DNA of 64,000 bases from Thiodiazotropha sp037384425 (lineage in GTDB: Bacteria; Pseudomonadota; Gammaproteobacteria; Chromatiales; Chromatiaceae), in contig JARROA010000022.1 in assembly GCA_037384425.1 (NCBI GenBank), positions 1 through 64,000 on the forward strand. Reading direction: 5' to 3'. The position numbers and the translations under genes are program-made. The notes below the pieces were generated by a model, which saw nothing but the letters and a program-made list of their open reading frames with translations, was not told the origin of the DNA and did not search any database. This document shows positions 17,645 through 26,707 of the stretch, in pieces (within the stretch, counting starts at the first letter, position 1; each line of letters opens with the position of its first letter).

Positions 17645-18619
17645 ATGCTGCGAGATTCATTCAACAGAGAGATCCACTACCTGCGCCTGTCGGTCACCGA
17701 TCGCTGCGACTTCCGCTGCTTCTACTGCCTGCCGAGAGGCTACCGCGATTTCGAGACACCGGCGGAGTGGCTCACCAGCGACGAGATCGAACGGGTGGTG
17801 GCCCAGTTCGCCGCGCTCGGCGTCAAACACGTCCGGCTCACGGGAGGAGAACCACTGGTACGGCGGGAGTTGGATGAGATCGCCGAGCGCATCGCTACCC
17901 TGCCCGGCATCGAGGAGCTGTCGCTCAGCACCAATGCCTCGCGACTTGCCGAGCATGCCGAGAGACTCCGCAAGGCCGGGGTCGGACGTCTCAACATCAG
18001 CCTGGATTCTTTGCAGGAAGAGACCTTCCAGCGCATCACCGGCAGCCGGCTGTCGCCGGTGCTGGCGGGTGTCGATGCAGCCTGCACCGCCGGCTTCCAG
18101 CCGATCAAGATCAATATGGTCGTCATGCGCGGGATCAACGACCGTGAAGTGGAAGCGATGATCGACTACTGCCAGCGACAGGGATTGACCCTGCGCTTCA
18201 TCGAGACCATGCCGGTGGGTGACGGCGGCCGCCACGCCAGTGAACATTTTCTGCCGCTATCCGAGATCGAGAATCGGCTGAGAAAACGTCACCGCCTCAC
18301 TCCTGCCGCCATGCGCGGCAACGGCCCTGCGCGCTATTTCCGGATCGACGACAGCGAACTGGTGGTGGGTTTCATCACTCCCCAGTCCCAACACTTCTGT
18401 GCCAGCTGTAACCGGGTGCGTCTCTCCGTCAGCGGCGACCTGCATCTCTGCCTGGGCCAGGAGGATCGATTGGAGCTGCGCCCCATGCTGCGAACAGGTG
18501 CCAGCGATGAAGAGATACGGGCTGCCATCCGTCAGGCCATCGCCCGCAAACCCGAACGCCACCATTTCAATGAAACGCCCACGGCCATCATCCGGCCCAT
18601 GTCCGCCCTCGGCGGTTGA
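17645..18619 (+). CDS. moaA: GTP 3',8-cyclase MoaA
   Basis: 324 residues. N-terminal radical-SAM cluster CDFRCFYC, the family LRLSVTDRC start, LTGGEPL, and the C-terminal second cluster CASCNRVRLS with a third Cys in LHLCLG. The chain ends in Gly-Gly, which MoaA needs for activity. It starts molybdenum-cofactor synthesis by converting GTP to 3',8-cyclo-7,8-dihydro-GTP. Its place behind nap fits supply of cofactor to NapA. A 160-bp gap and no shared overlap leave co-transcription open. Confidence 0.95.
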   Translation: MLRDSFNREIHYLRLSVTDRCDFRCFYCLPRGYRDFETPAEWLTSDEIERVVAQFAALGVKHVRLTGGEPLVRRELDEIAERIATLPGIEELSLSTNASRLAEHAERLRKAGVGRLNISLDSLQEETFQRITGSRLSPVLAGVDAACTAGFQPIKINMVVMRGINDREVEAMIDYCQRQGLTLRFIETMPVGDGGRHASEHFLPLSEIENRLRKRHRLTPAAMRGNGPARYFRIDDSELVVGFITPQSQHFCASCNRVRLSVSGDLHLCLGQEDRLELRPMLRTGASDEEIRAAIRQAIARKPERHHFNETPTAIIRPMSALGG

Positions 18620-18664
18620 TCGGCATCCATATCTGTTTCGCAATGGCGTGCTTGCCGCACTGGA

Positions 18665-18745
18665 ATAGGCGTAGGGTGGGGCCCTACCCCACCGTATGGT
18701 GATATCGGAAGATCGAGCATGGGGGGTCGGGTCCCACCCTACACA
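18665..18745. repeat. REP-like palindromes after moaA
   Basis: Contains gtagggtggggccctacccc and a second half ending gggtcccaccctac, the same family as in the napA-napG gap. It lies between the convergent moaA and mscS-like genes. Confidence 0.75.
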
Positions 18746-18800
18746 TGACACTCAGTGAGCAGTTACCAACAGTTAACCGGAAGAGACCGTTGTTGCCCGA

Positions 18801-20489
18801 TCACACCGGTTTTTCCAGCGCTCCGCTCAATGTCATCTGCGGGAACGGGATCTCCCAGCCATTCTCTGTACAGGCATCGACGCACCAACGCTGGATGGCG
18901 CGCCGCAGTCGGTTATAGAGATCGCCCAGCTCGCCGCTGAAGTCGGCGATCACGGTGATATCGAGCGACGAGCTGTTGGCCAGCGCGAACTCGACACGCA
19001 GATTCAGCAACTGCTCGCCATAGCCCTCCGCCTCCGCCCGCTGGCGGATGTAGTCCTGCAACAGCTTGGGAATCTTGTCGGTGCTTTGCGCCTGCAGTTT
19101 GTAGCTGATGCCGATGGTCTCCTTGAGACGGAAATTGGTCGACAGGTTGCACGGCGAGGCCGCCAGGAAATCACCGGTCTGATAGGTCACCTGCGCACCG
19201 CCGCGTTGCACCATCTGCACCAGCTCGTGGGAGATACCGATCACCTTGCCGCGCACACCGTCGCTGAGCAGCACCCAGTCGTCGCGCTTGCAGGGAAACC
19301 AGGGTTCCTCCGGACGGCAGGGCCGCGACTTGAGATCGACCAGATCATCGATCGGCACCCGCTGGCTGATGTTGGCCACCGGATTGACCAGGGTGCTGTA
19401 GACATTGATCTGCTCCACCAGCCAGGGGATGCCATCGAGCAGGATACGCTCCCCCTCGCGCACCGATCCGATGTTGAGAAAAAGCTGGATCTGGCTCCAG
19501 TAGCGAGGCAGCGCCTGGCGCAGGGTCCAGGCGATGCCTAGCAGCAGTAGGATGCTCAAACTGAACAGCACCCAGTCCTCGACCAGATAGAAGACGATCA
19601 TCGGCCCCAGGATGATCAGCAGTATCGTCACGATGCGATGGATCAGTTCCAGCAGTCGGATGCGGAAGCTGCGATGCTTCTTGTTGAAACCGGGCATGTG
19701 ACGCTGCATGGCGTTGTGACTGACACGCGACAGCAGCATGATCAGCAGCACCACCAGCAGCGCTTCGGTCAGATAGAGCCCCCGCTTCTGAAAAAAGGAT
19801 TTGAGATAGCTCTGAGAGGCCTCGGCCAGCGAGGCTTCGGAGGCCAGCAGTTCGTCGAGCTGAAGTTGCGCCGATTGCAGCTCGCTCTGCATGAAGGCCC
19901 GGTTCTTCTCCCAGTTCTTCTCCATCGCCGTCAACGTCGCCTTGAGCTGCTCGCTCTCCGCCTGGCTGCGCAGGCGATCCACATTGGCCAGCGCGACCTC
20001 GACGATGGCCAGACGGTCGGTGTAGTAGGCGATCTTCTCTTTCAGGTCCGACTTCTGACGGATACTGGCGGTCATATCCTTCATCTCGTCGATCGCCGGC
20101 TTCAGCAGACCGAACAGCTCCTGCTGGAAATCGAACTTGGTCTCCCCCTGTTCGCGCAGCCGGGTCAAATCGACGCCTGCCGAGATGTTCTCCAGATTCC
20201 GGCTGGTGGCATTCAGGTCGTCCTGCAGATCGCTCAGTTCCTGTTGCAGCTGCTGCTTTTGGGAGTCCGACTGTGCCTTCGCGATCTGCTTGTTCAAGGA
20301 TTCGATGTCACGCCGCAGATTCGCCTGCAGGGTGACCAGGTTGCGCAGGGTCTCCAGCGTGTTCTTGCCCTTGCCCTCAGGCACCGCTTCACCCTCCTGA
20401 GCCCACGCCGGCATCAACAGGGCGGACAGGAGCAGCAGCGTGCATAACTTCAACACGGCACGGGACAGGGTTTGTGGTCTGAATTTCAT
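18801..20489 (-). CDS. MscS-family mechanosensitive ion channel
   Basis: 562 residues from ATG 20489; a longer frame opens at 20561 but the signal peptide (MKFRPQ..LLLSALLMPAWA-Q) marks the start. Residues about 30-230 are a periplasmic coiled-coil region rich in Leu, Gln and Glu. Membrane helices follow at about 245-350, then the MscS core (residues about 370-555), with WYSTLVNPV-like VYSTLVNPVANISQR and RKGK-type VRGKVIGISHELVQM. It should open on membrane tension. The pore helix is divergent from E. coli MscS. Confidence 0.8.
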   Translation of the reverse strand: MKFRPQTLSRAVLKLCTLLLLSALLMPAWAQEGEAVPEGKGKNTLETLRNLVTLQANLRRDIESLNKQIAKAQSDSQKQQLQQELSDLQDDLNATSRNLENISAGVDLTRLREQGETKFDFQQELFGLLKPAIDEMKDMTASIRQKSDLKEKIAYYTDRLAIVEVALANVDRLRSQAESEQLKATLTAMEKNWEKNRAFMQSELQSAQLQLDELLASEASLAEASQSYLKSFFQKRGLYLTEALLVVLLIMLLSRVSHNAMQRHMPGFNKKHRSFRIRLLELIHRIVTILLIILGPMIVFYLVEDWVLFSLSILLLLGIAWTLRQALPRYWSQIQLFLNIGSVREGERILLDGIPWLVEQINVYSTLVNPVANISQRVPIDDLVDLKSRPCRPEEPWFPCKRDDWVLLSDGVRGKVIGISHELVQMVQRGGAQVTYQTGDFLAASPCNLSTNFRLKETIGISYKLQAQSTDKIPKLLQDYIRQRAEAEGYGEQLLNLRVEFALANSSSLDITVIADFSGELGDLYNRLRRAIQRWCVDACTENGWEIPFPQMTLSGALEKPV

Positions 20490-20706
20490 GGCGTCACCCG
20501 GATCGTCTGCGGAGCCTGAGGTTATCGGTCGTCGCGGTTTGTCGGAACCCGACCAGACCATGATAAATCAATGCCGGTCAAATAAAACAGAAAGCAGATC
20601 TTCCATGGGCCGAAGAAACCGCTCTCGATCCAGGGAAGAAACGGCTTATTCGCGCAGACGAAACCAGGCGCTGGGAGGGCGTGAGGTGAATTACCCGTGC
20701 CGACTG

Positions 20707-21312
20707 TCAGCTGAAACGACGATAACTGCGTACCAGCCAGTGATCGACACTCAGATAGCGCCCCGCACCGAAGAAAAACAGCACCAACAGCATGACGAAG
20801 TAGGTGGCGGCGAATTCGATGCCGTTGTTGAGCACCACCAAACTGCCGTGCTCGGTCAGCCAGTCGTAGTTTCCATGCTCCATAAGCAGCGACTTGGCCC
20901 GGTCGAGACGCTCGACGGCGGCAATGGTGCGTTCATTGGCGAACAGGGATCCGGCCCCTTCGGCGATCGCCAGCCAACCGTTCTGCCAATGCACCGTGAA
21001 GGCGGCCACCAGCATGGTAACCATCAGCGGCACGGCGATCAGGCGCACCCCGAGACCGAGAAACAGCAGCACCGCGCCCAGCGTCTCCGTCAGCGTTGCC
21101 AGCCAGGCCATCAGCAGAGGAAAGGGCAGCCCCAGACCCCAGTCGGGATTGCCGAACCATTCGGCCACGCTCTGCACATCGGACAACTTGTTGGTACCGG
21201 CCATCCAGAACACGGGTACCAGGTAGAGACGGATGGCCAGCGGCGCAATGAAATCGAAGCCCACGAGCCTCTCTCTCAACTCTTGCATCCTGTCCACGAG
21301 ATTCAATTTCAT
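20707..21312 (-). CDS. DoxX-family membrane protein, HvfD-like
   Basis: 201 residues, four or five membrane helices, with APLAIRLYLVPVFWMAGTNKL and TLTETLGAVLLFLGLGVR as in DoxX proteins. It overlaps the upstream gene by 4 bp (ATGA) and so is the last gene of an operon: precursor peptide, MNIO enzyme, partner protein, DoxX. This is the order of hvfABCD. DoxX members are thought to be redox-linked; the exact role with bufferins is not settled. Confidence 0.82.
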   Translation of the reverse strand: MKLNLVDRMQELRERLVGFDFIAPLAIRLYLVPVFWMAGTNKLSDVQSVAEWFGNPDWGLGLPFPLLMAWLATLTETLGAVLLFLGLGVRLIAVPLMVTMLVAAFTVHWQNGWLAIAEGAGSLFANERTIAAVERLDRAKSLLMEHGNYDWLTEHGSLVVLNNGIEFAATYFVMLLVLFFFGAGRYLSVDHWLVRSYRRFS

Positions 21313-22154
21313 GACTGCTCTCCCACCTCGTTACCAACTGAAAATCCCACCTCGACACAATCACCCGAATGAGACGACTCAGCGCTCGGCAGACAGCCGA
21401 TCACACCGCGTTCACACAGCATGCTGAAAACCTCTAAACCGCGGTTGATGAAGGCATCGGACAGTTCGATTCGCGCGATCTCGGCCAAGGCTTCCAGTAA
21501 TTCCGACACGCTTGCATCGGACACCGTCTGCAACGCGACGAGTAAGCTGTAGGTCAAGGGATCGAGGTCGAGAAACACCACCTCATCGTCGTGATTGCGG
21601 TAGACCAGCAGATGCACCCCTCCCGCTTCGGCGGACACCTCTTGCGACTGTGGACCGATACGGTGAACCGGGTAGCGATAGTGCAACGGCCAAGCCAGGG
21701 GCGAGAGCCGCACCCGTGTTCGCATCAAGTCATGCGTGGCCGGTTCAACCGGCAACGCTTCCGCCTCACTCAAGGCCAGCGCCAGCTCGACCCATTCGTA
21801 GTGTGCCAGTTCAACGAGAAAAGGCGGATCGCCTTCGCCCCTCTCCCGCTCATCGCGCAGATAGCCGATAAACTCCTCGCCCAACCTGGTGAACAGCGGA
21901 GTCCTGCAGGCATGACGCGAATAGAAGTCACGCACCATGGACTGCCACTGCCCGTCCGTCAGCAGACTGCGGAGCACGGGAAAGCTGTCGGCGAGAAAGC
22001 TCTCCACGTTGTTGAAGAAGAGTTCGCAATAGATCGCCATGCGTTCGGCTGCCACACCCTGCGGCGCCTCGACTTCACTCGGTTGTCGGATGCAGTCGGC
22101 GAAACGATGCTGAAGCGCTTGAAAGCCCGCTTCAGGCCTGTTTGAGCAATGCAT
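21309..22154 (-). CDS. HvfC/BufC-like partner protein (DUF2063)
   Basis: 281 residues from ATG 22154, chosen inside a longer frame because GAGG lies just upstream and the homologous part starts here. N-terminal DUF2063 signature: FADCIRQP..., RMAIYCELFFNNVESFLADSFPVLRSLL (positions spread over residues 15-65). In the known systems this protein partners the DUF692/MNIO enzyme and delivers the precursor. It overlaps the enzyme gene by 23 bp. Confidence 0.85.
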   Translation of the reverse strand: MHCSNRPEAGFQALQHRFADCIRQPSEVEAPQGVAAERMAIYCELFFNNVESFLADSFPVLRSLLTDGQWQSMVRDFYSRHACRTPLFTRLGEEFIGYLRDERERGEGDPPFLVELAHYEWVELALALSEAEALPVEPATHDLMRTRVRLSPLAWPLHYRYPVHRIGPQSQEVSAEAGGVHLLVYRNHDDEVVFLDLDPLTYSLLVALQTVSDASVSELLEALAEIARIELSDAFINRGLEVFSMLCERGVIGCLPSAESSHSGDCVEVGFSVGNEVGEQS

Positions 22155-22983
22155 GGGGCACCTCGTTCCATTTGTTCTGATAGGCGGCGATGGTCTCCAC
22201 CTCACCTAGCAGCTCCGCCAGCGGGGGGATGTTGAAATCCCGCTCCAGCAGGGTCGGAAAACTGCCGAAGCACGCGTAAGCCGTATCCAGCAGCGCCCAG
22301 ACCGGATCGATCACCGCATCGCCATGGGTATCGATGCGCAGATCCTCGGACTCTTTGTAGTGCCCGGCGATGTGCGCATAGACGAGTCGCTCGGCAGGAA
22401 CCTTACGCAGAAAGGCTTCGGCGTCGTAACCATGGTTGATACTGTTGACATAAATGTTGTTGATATCGAGGTGGAGATCGCAGTCGGCCGCCTCGATCAC
22501 CGCCCTGAGAAAATCGATTTCGGCCATCTCCTGACCCGGAGCGGCGTAGTAGGAGACGTTCTCCATGCCGATGCGGCGCTCGAGGATCTCCTGTACCCGG
22601 CGTATGCGCCCGGCCACATACTCCACCGCCTCCGGTGTGAAGGGTATCGGCATCAGATCGTAGAGATGACCGCCGGCGGAGCAATAGGAGAGATGTTCCG
22701 TATAGACCGCAATCCCATGCTGATCGAGAAAGCGTTTGAGCTGCAGCAGGAACTTCTCGTCCAGCGAATCCGGCCCACCGATGGAGAGGGAGAGTCCGTG
22801 ACAGACAAACGGGTAATGCTCCGTCAATTGACGGAACTTGCGGCCATAGGCCCCGCCGACACCGATCCAGTTTTCCGGTGCCACCTCCCAGAAATCGACC
22901 CGACCCGGCGGCAGCGCCAGTGCCTGATCGAGAAACACGCGGCGCAGACCGAGTCCGGCGCCTTCAACAGGATAGCTACTCAT
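22132..22983 (-). CDS. MNIO-family (DUF692) peptide-modifying oxidase, HvfB/BufB-like
   Basis: 283 residues with the DUF692 TIM-barrel signatures: GLGLRR, FWEVAPENWIG, HGLSLSIGG, TEHLSY, MENVSYY, and LHLDINNIYVNSINHGYD. The His, Glu, Asp and Asn residues that hold the iron cluster in this family are all in these motifs. Family role: oxidative modification of cysteines in EGxCG motifs of the precursor, giving copper-binding groups. Immediately downstream of the precursor gene. Confidence 0.92.
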   Translation of the reverse strand: MSSYPVEGAGLGLRRVFLDQALALPPGRVDFWEVAPENWIGVGGAYGRKFRQLTEHYPFVCHGLSLSIGGPDSLDEKFLLQLKRFLDQHGIAVYTEHLSYCSAGGHLYDLMPIPFTPEAVEYVAGRIRRVQEILERRIGMENVSYYAAPGQEMAEIDFLRAVIEAADCDLHLDINNIYVNSINHGYDAEAFLRKVPAERLVYAHIAGHYKESEDLRIDTHGDAVIDPVWALLDTAYACFGSFPTLLERDFNIPPLAELLGEVETIAAYQNKWNEVPHALLKQA

Positions 22984-23050
22984 GATATCGACTCACTCCT
23001 TCGCGGGAGCGGGCGTCCACCTGCGGGTGGACGCCGCCCGGTTGGCATAC

Positions 23051-23392
23051 CTATTTTTTGTTGGCGCCGCATTTTGCTTCGCCGCAGTTTCCTTCCTTTA
23101 CCTTGGCTTTGACAGGCATTGCCTTGTTCTCGCCACAACTACCCTCTTTGGCCTTGTTCTCACCGCAATTGCCCTCTTTCATTTTCGTGTTCTCGCCACA
23201 GTTTCCCTCCTTGGCTTTTTTGTCTGCGCCGCAGGAGCCCTCTTTGGCCGCCAGCTGCATGTAACCGCCATCCAGCTGCTGCACACTGAAGGGATTCTCG
23301 AAGGCCTGCGAATAACCGGCCAGGGCCATAGATCCTGCCAGGGCGGCACCGACGGCGACGGCCAGGTTGCGCTTGTTCGACTTCTTGGTCAT
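23051..23392 (-). CDS. Bufferin/HvfA-like copper-binding precursor peptide
   Basis: 113 residues from ATG 23392, which is preceded by a GAGGAGAAAG Shine-Dalgarno; the longer frame to 23464 is not used. N-terminal export signal (MTKKSNKRNLAVAVGAALAG). The C-terminal half is Lys/Glu/Gly-rich with five motifs EGSCG, EGNCG, EGNCG, EGSCG, EGNCG and a last KCGANKK. Known HvfA peptides carry EGKCG that the MNIO enzyme converts to copper-binding groups; here Asn or Ser replaces the Lys. I infer a periplasmic copper buffer. Confidence 0.88.
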   Translation of the reverse strand: MTKKSNKRNLAVAVGAALAGSMALAGYSQAFENPFSVQQLDGGYMQLAAKEGSCGADKKAKEGNCGENTKMKEGNCGENKAKEGSCGENKAMPVKAKVKEGNCGEAKCGANKK

Positions 23393-23734
23393 AACTTTCT
23401 CCTCACTCACAATGCTGTACAAAAGTTCGTTTGGTTTATCAGCGTCACGGCAGGACGTGATCAACCCACTGGTCCACCGGCTGGGTGGTAGCCCTTCGTT
23501 GTTCCGGCTTGAGGAGAATCTTGAACTCTGGGTTTCCAGCCGGGATCACGCAATTCTCACGTATTGATCACATCGCCGGAGGGGAGACGACAGAGCGGTT
23601 TTCGCTGTCGGGAAGAGAGGACATAGCGAGAGTGGATCTGCCTTGGTCTGGAGCCAGTGAGGTGGGGGCAGGGCCCTGCCCCCACCATGGGATGTCGGAA
23701 ACTTATCCGATATCACTCAACGGTGCATAAGCGA
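23393..23734. other. Intergenic region with REP-like palindrome
   Basis: 342 bp between the CopD-like gene and the bufferin precursor. It holds a perfect 26-bp palindrome at 23661-23686 (GGTGGGGGCAGGG and its complement) of the same family as other intergenic repeats. No clear promoter motif for the precursor operon was identified, and no gene. Confidence 0.7.
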
Positions 23735-24190
23735 TCAGATGAGCCCGTACTTGCCGATGACTGCGATCACCGTAACCACCAGACCCAGGCTGAGATTGGT
23801 CAGAATCAACTGACGGATGAGGGTGATGGCGGCCACCGCCTTGGGCATGTCGTGGGTCTTGAGAGCCCTGCTCAACTGGTGATAGGGAATGGCATAGATG
23901 AAGACGAAGATGGCGGCCATCAGGGTACCGACGACAGACATCAGGCTGAGCCACAACTGGGTTTCGGTTTCATAGACGGTGAAGAGCATCCAATAGCCAC
24001 TGGCCAGAATCAGGATCACCGACAACCAGACCCAGGGGAAGAAACCATCGAATACCTTCAGCATCAGGGGCAGGCGATCCTGGGGTTCCAGGACCTTGTT
24101 CAGAGCCCCGCGCAGAACCATATGGGCGAAGAACATGCCGCCCACCCAGACAATGACGCCCAGGAGATGCAGAGTGACCGCGATCGCCAT
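23735..24190 (-). CDS. CopD-family membrane protein
   Basis: 151 residues, four membrane helices, beginning MAIAVTLHLLGVIVWVGGMFFAHMV, the helix start typical of CopD-like domains with a His in helix 1. Members are linked to copper uptake or resistance, but many are uncharacterised. It lies upstream of the bufferin operon on the same strand, about 340 bp away, which supports a shared copper theme without proving it. Confidence 0.72.
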   Translation of the reverse strand: MAIAVTLHLLGVIVWVGGMFFAHMVLRGALNKVLEPQDRLPLMLKVFDGFFPWVWLSVILILASGYWMLFTVYETETQLWLSLMSVVGTLMAAIFVFIYAIPYHQLSRALKTHDMPKAVAAITLIRQLILTNLSLGLVVTVIAVIGKYGLI

Positions 24191-24308
24191 GCCGAAAACC
24201 TCGAGATAAGCCGGGAAATGGATGCTTCATTGTGCCCAAGCGGGAGTGAATCGCCAACTGCAATGGCCATTTGATAATTCCTTTTACGCTGGTAGACTAG
24301 CCGATTTC

Positions 24309-24367
24309 CTGCCGTTTACGCGGCAGATGGGTGAACTGGCATCCGTTACGGGTGCCTTTTTGTTTTT
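24309..24367 (+). terminator. Tandem hairpins and rho-independent terminator upstream of argD
   Basis: Hairpin 1 is CTGCCG-TTTACG-CGGCAG (24309-24326). Hairpin 2 is GGCATCCG-TTA-CGGGTGCC (24338-24356), followed by TTTTTGTTTTT to 24367. It sits 22 nt before the argD start in the same orientation, with no gene upstream on that strand, so it may end a short leader RNA (attenuation). Confidence 0.7.
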
Positions 24368-24388
24368 GGGATTCGACCAGGGGCCCCT

Positions 24389-25570
24389 GTGAGCACCGAA
24401 CTTTCCGACGCACTGATGACAACCTATAACCGGCTGCCCGTAGCCTTCGAGCGGGGTGAGGGTCCCTGGCTGTGGGACACTGAGGGACGCTGTTATCTGG
24501 ATGCCATCACCGGCATCGCGGTATGCGGACTGGGACACGCCCACCCCGTGGTCAAAAACGCCCTGTGTGACCAGGCCGGCAGCCTGTTGCACACCTCCAA
24601 CATCTATCGTATCGCCCATCAGGAAACCCTGGGCCAGCGCCTCTGCACGCTCGCCAATATGGATCGGGTCTTCTTCGCCAACTCGGGGGCCGAGGCGAAC
24701 GAGGCCGCGATCAAGATCGCCCGCCTGTTCGGCAACCGCAAAGGGGTCAAGAACCCGGCCATCATCGTCATGGAACAGAGTTTCCATGGCCGCACCCTGG
24801 CGACACTCACCGCCACCGGCAGCCGTAAGGTACAGGCCGGCTTCGAACCCCTGGTGCAGGGCTTCATACGCGTACCCTACAACGACATCCAGGCAATCGA
24901 GGATATCGCCGCCAAGGACAACAGCGTAGTTGCCGTGCTGGTCGAACCCGTCCAGGGCGAGGGCGGCGTCAACATCCCCGATGCCGATTATCTGAACCGG
25001 ATCCGCGAGATCTGTGACCGCAAAGACTGGCTGATGATGCTGGACGAGATCCAGACCGGCATGGGCCGCAGCGGCAGACTCTTCGCTCACCAGCACAACG
25101 ACATCCTGCCGGACGTCATGACCCTGGCCAAGGGGCTGGGCAACGGCATGCCGATCGGCGCCTGCCTGGCGTGCGGCGCGGCGGCGCGGGTCTTCGCCCC
25201 CGGCAACCACGGCTCCACTTTCGGCGGCAACCCGCTGGCCTGCCGGGTCGGCATCAGCGTCCTCGACGTCATCGAGGAAGAGGGGCTGAGCGAGCGCGCC
25301 GCGGAACTGGGCACACGCATGCTGACGGCCTTTCGGGAACGGCTCGGCGGCCTCTCGGGTGTCACCGATATCCGGGGCATGGGACTGATGATCGGCATCG
25401 AACTCGACAGGCCCTGCGGGGAGCTGGTCACCCAGGCCCTGGAACAGGGTCTGTTGATCAATGTCACCGCCGAACGAGTGATCCGGCTGTTGCCCGCCCT
25501 CATCATGACCGAAGAGAACTGCGACGAGATCGTCGACCGGGTGGTCGAGCTGGTCACCGCCTTCCTCTGA
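24389..25570 (+). CDS. argD: Acetylornithine aminotransferase ArgD
   Basis: 393 residues from GTG 24389. A class III PLP aminotransferase: FANSGAEANEAAIKIAR, SFHGRTLATL, the Schiff-base lysine K248 in LAKGLGNG, and STFGGNPLAC. It transfers the amino group between glutamate and N-acetylglutamate semialdehyde in arginine synthesis, and may also serve as succinyldiaminopimelate aminotransferase. argF follows 30 bp downstream, presumably in the same operon. The terminator just upstream suggests attenuation of this pair. Confidence 0.93.
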   Translation: MSTELSDALMTTYNRLPVAFERGEGPWLWDTEGRCYLDAITGIAVCGLGHAHPVVKNALCDQAGSLLHTSNIYRIAHQETLGQRLCTLANMDRVFFANSGAEANEAAIKIARLFGNRKGVKNPAIIVMEQSFHGRTLATLTATGSRKVQAGFEPLVQGFIRVPYNDIQAIEDIAAKDNSVVAVLVEPVQGEGGVNIPDADYLNRIREICDRKDWLMMLDEIQTGMGRSGRLFAHQHNDILPDVMTLAKGLGNGMPIGACLACGAAARVFAPGNHGSTFGGNPLACRVGISVLDVIEEEGLSERAAELGTRMLTAFRERLGGLSGVTDIRGMGLMIGIELDRPCGELVTQALEQGLLINVTAERVIRLLPALIMTEENCDEIVDRVVELVTAFL

Positions 25571-25600
25571 ATTTCTCAACTGTTTCCAAGGCATCGGCTT

Positions 25601-26518
25601 ATGGCACAGAAACCGAGACACTTCCTTTCCCTGCTCGACCTCACCAAGGATGAGCTTCACAGCGTCGTGCGGCGCGCCAGCGAACTCAAGCGCATGCAAC
25701 ATCGCGGCGACATCCACACCCCCCTGAAGGGCAAGAGCCTGGGCATGGTGTTCGAGAAATCCTCCACCCGCACCCGGGTCTCCTTCGAGGTCGGCATGTC
25801 GCAGCTTGGCGGCCACGCCCTGTTTCTCTCCCCCCGCGATACCCAGCTGGGACGGGGCGAACCGATAGAGGACAGCGCCCGGGTGCTCTCGCGCATGCTC
25901 GACATCATCATGATCCGCACCTTCGAACACGAAAAGCTGGAACTCTTCGCCAGCCACTCCAAGGTGCCGGTGATCAACGCCCTCACCGATCTGCTCCACC
26001 CCTGCCAGCTGCTGGCCGACATGCAGACCTACTTCGAGCACCGGGGGGATATCGCAGGCAAGACCGTGGCCTGGATCGGCGACGGCAACAATATGTGCCA
26101 CTCCTACATCAACGCCGCCCGACGCTTCGGTTTTCGTCTCAACATCGCCTGCCCGGAGGGTTACGACCCCGATCAGAAGGTCCTGCAGGCCGCCGGCGAC
26201 AGCGCGGCTATCGTGCGCGATCCCTTCACCGCTTCTGAAGGCGCCGACCTGGTGGTGACCGACGTCTGGGCCAGCATGGGCCAGGAACATGAACAGTCAG
26301 CCCGCCGCGAGGCCTTTGCCGACTACCAGGTGAACGAGGAGTTGATGGCCAAGGCGTCCTCCGATGCCCTCTTCTTCCATTGCCTGCCCGCTCATCGCGG
26401 CGAGGAGGTGAGCGCCGGTGTCATGGACAGCCCCGACAGCGTGGTCTGGGATGAGGCTGAAAACCGCCTGCACTCGCAAAAGGCACTGATGGAGTTCCTC
26501 TTGCTGGGACGCGTTTAA
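25601..26518 (+). CDS. argF: Ornithine carbamoyltransferase ArgF
   Basis: 305 residues. Carbamoyl-phosphate loop SSTRTRVSFEVGM, ornithine-binding motif FHCLPAHRGEEV, and HPCQLLADM. It makes citrulline from ornithine and carbamoyl phosphate. Length and motifs are complete. Follows argD on the same strand; argG lies 11 kb away. Confidence 0.95.
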   Translation: MAQKPRHFLSLLDLTKDELHSVVRRASELKRMQHRGDIHTPLKGKSLGMVFEKSSTRTRVSFEVGMSQLGGHALFLSPRDTQLGRGEPIEDSARVLSRMLDIIMIRTFEHEKLELFASHSKVPVINALTDLLHPCQLLADMQTYFEHRGDIAGKTVAWIGDGNNMCHSYINAARRFGFRLNIACPEGYDPDQKVLQAAGDSAAIVRDPFTASEGADLVVTDVWASMGQEHEQSARREAFADYQVNEELMAKASSDALFFHCLPAHRGEEVSAGVMDSPDSVVWDEAENRLHSQKALMEFLLLGRV

Positions 26519-26707
26519 GGCCTCTCTATCCATGCGTGGATTGTCCGCCGAGCGCTCGCCACGCTCGCCGACAAACCACACCCATCCCCCCTTGAGTCGG
26601 GATGCATTCAGGTTAAGGTTTGGTAAATTGTGGTCTGCTTCGTGAACAGGGAGCCGGTTACTTGTAGAATACCGACCTTTACCGCTCAGCCCAGCCGGAA
26701 AGCCCGC

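Noticed and set aside
24309..24367. Guanidine-II (mini-ykkC) riboswitch
   Set aside because: The two hairpins lack the paired ACGR tetraloops that define this class.
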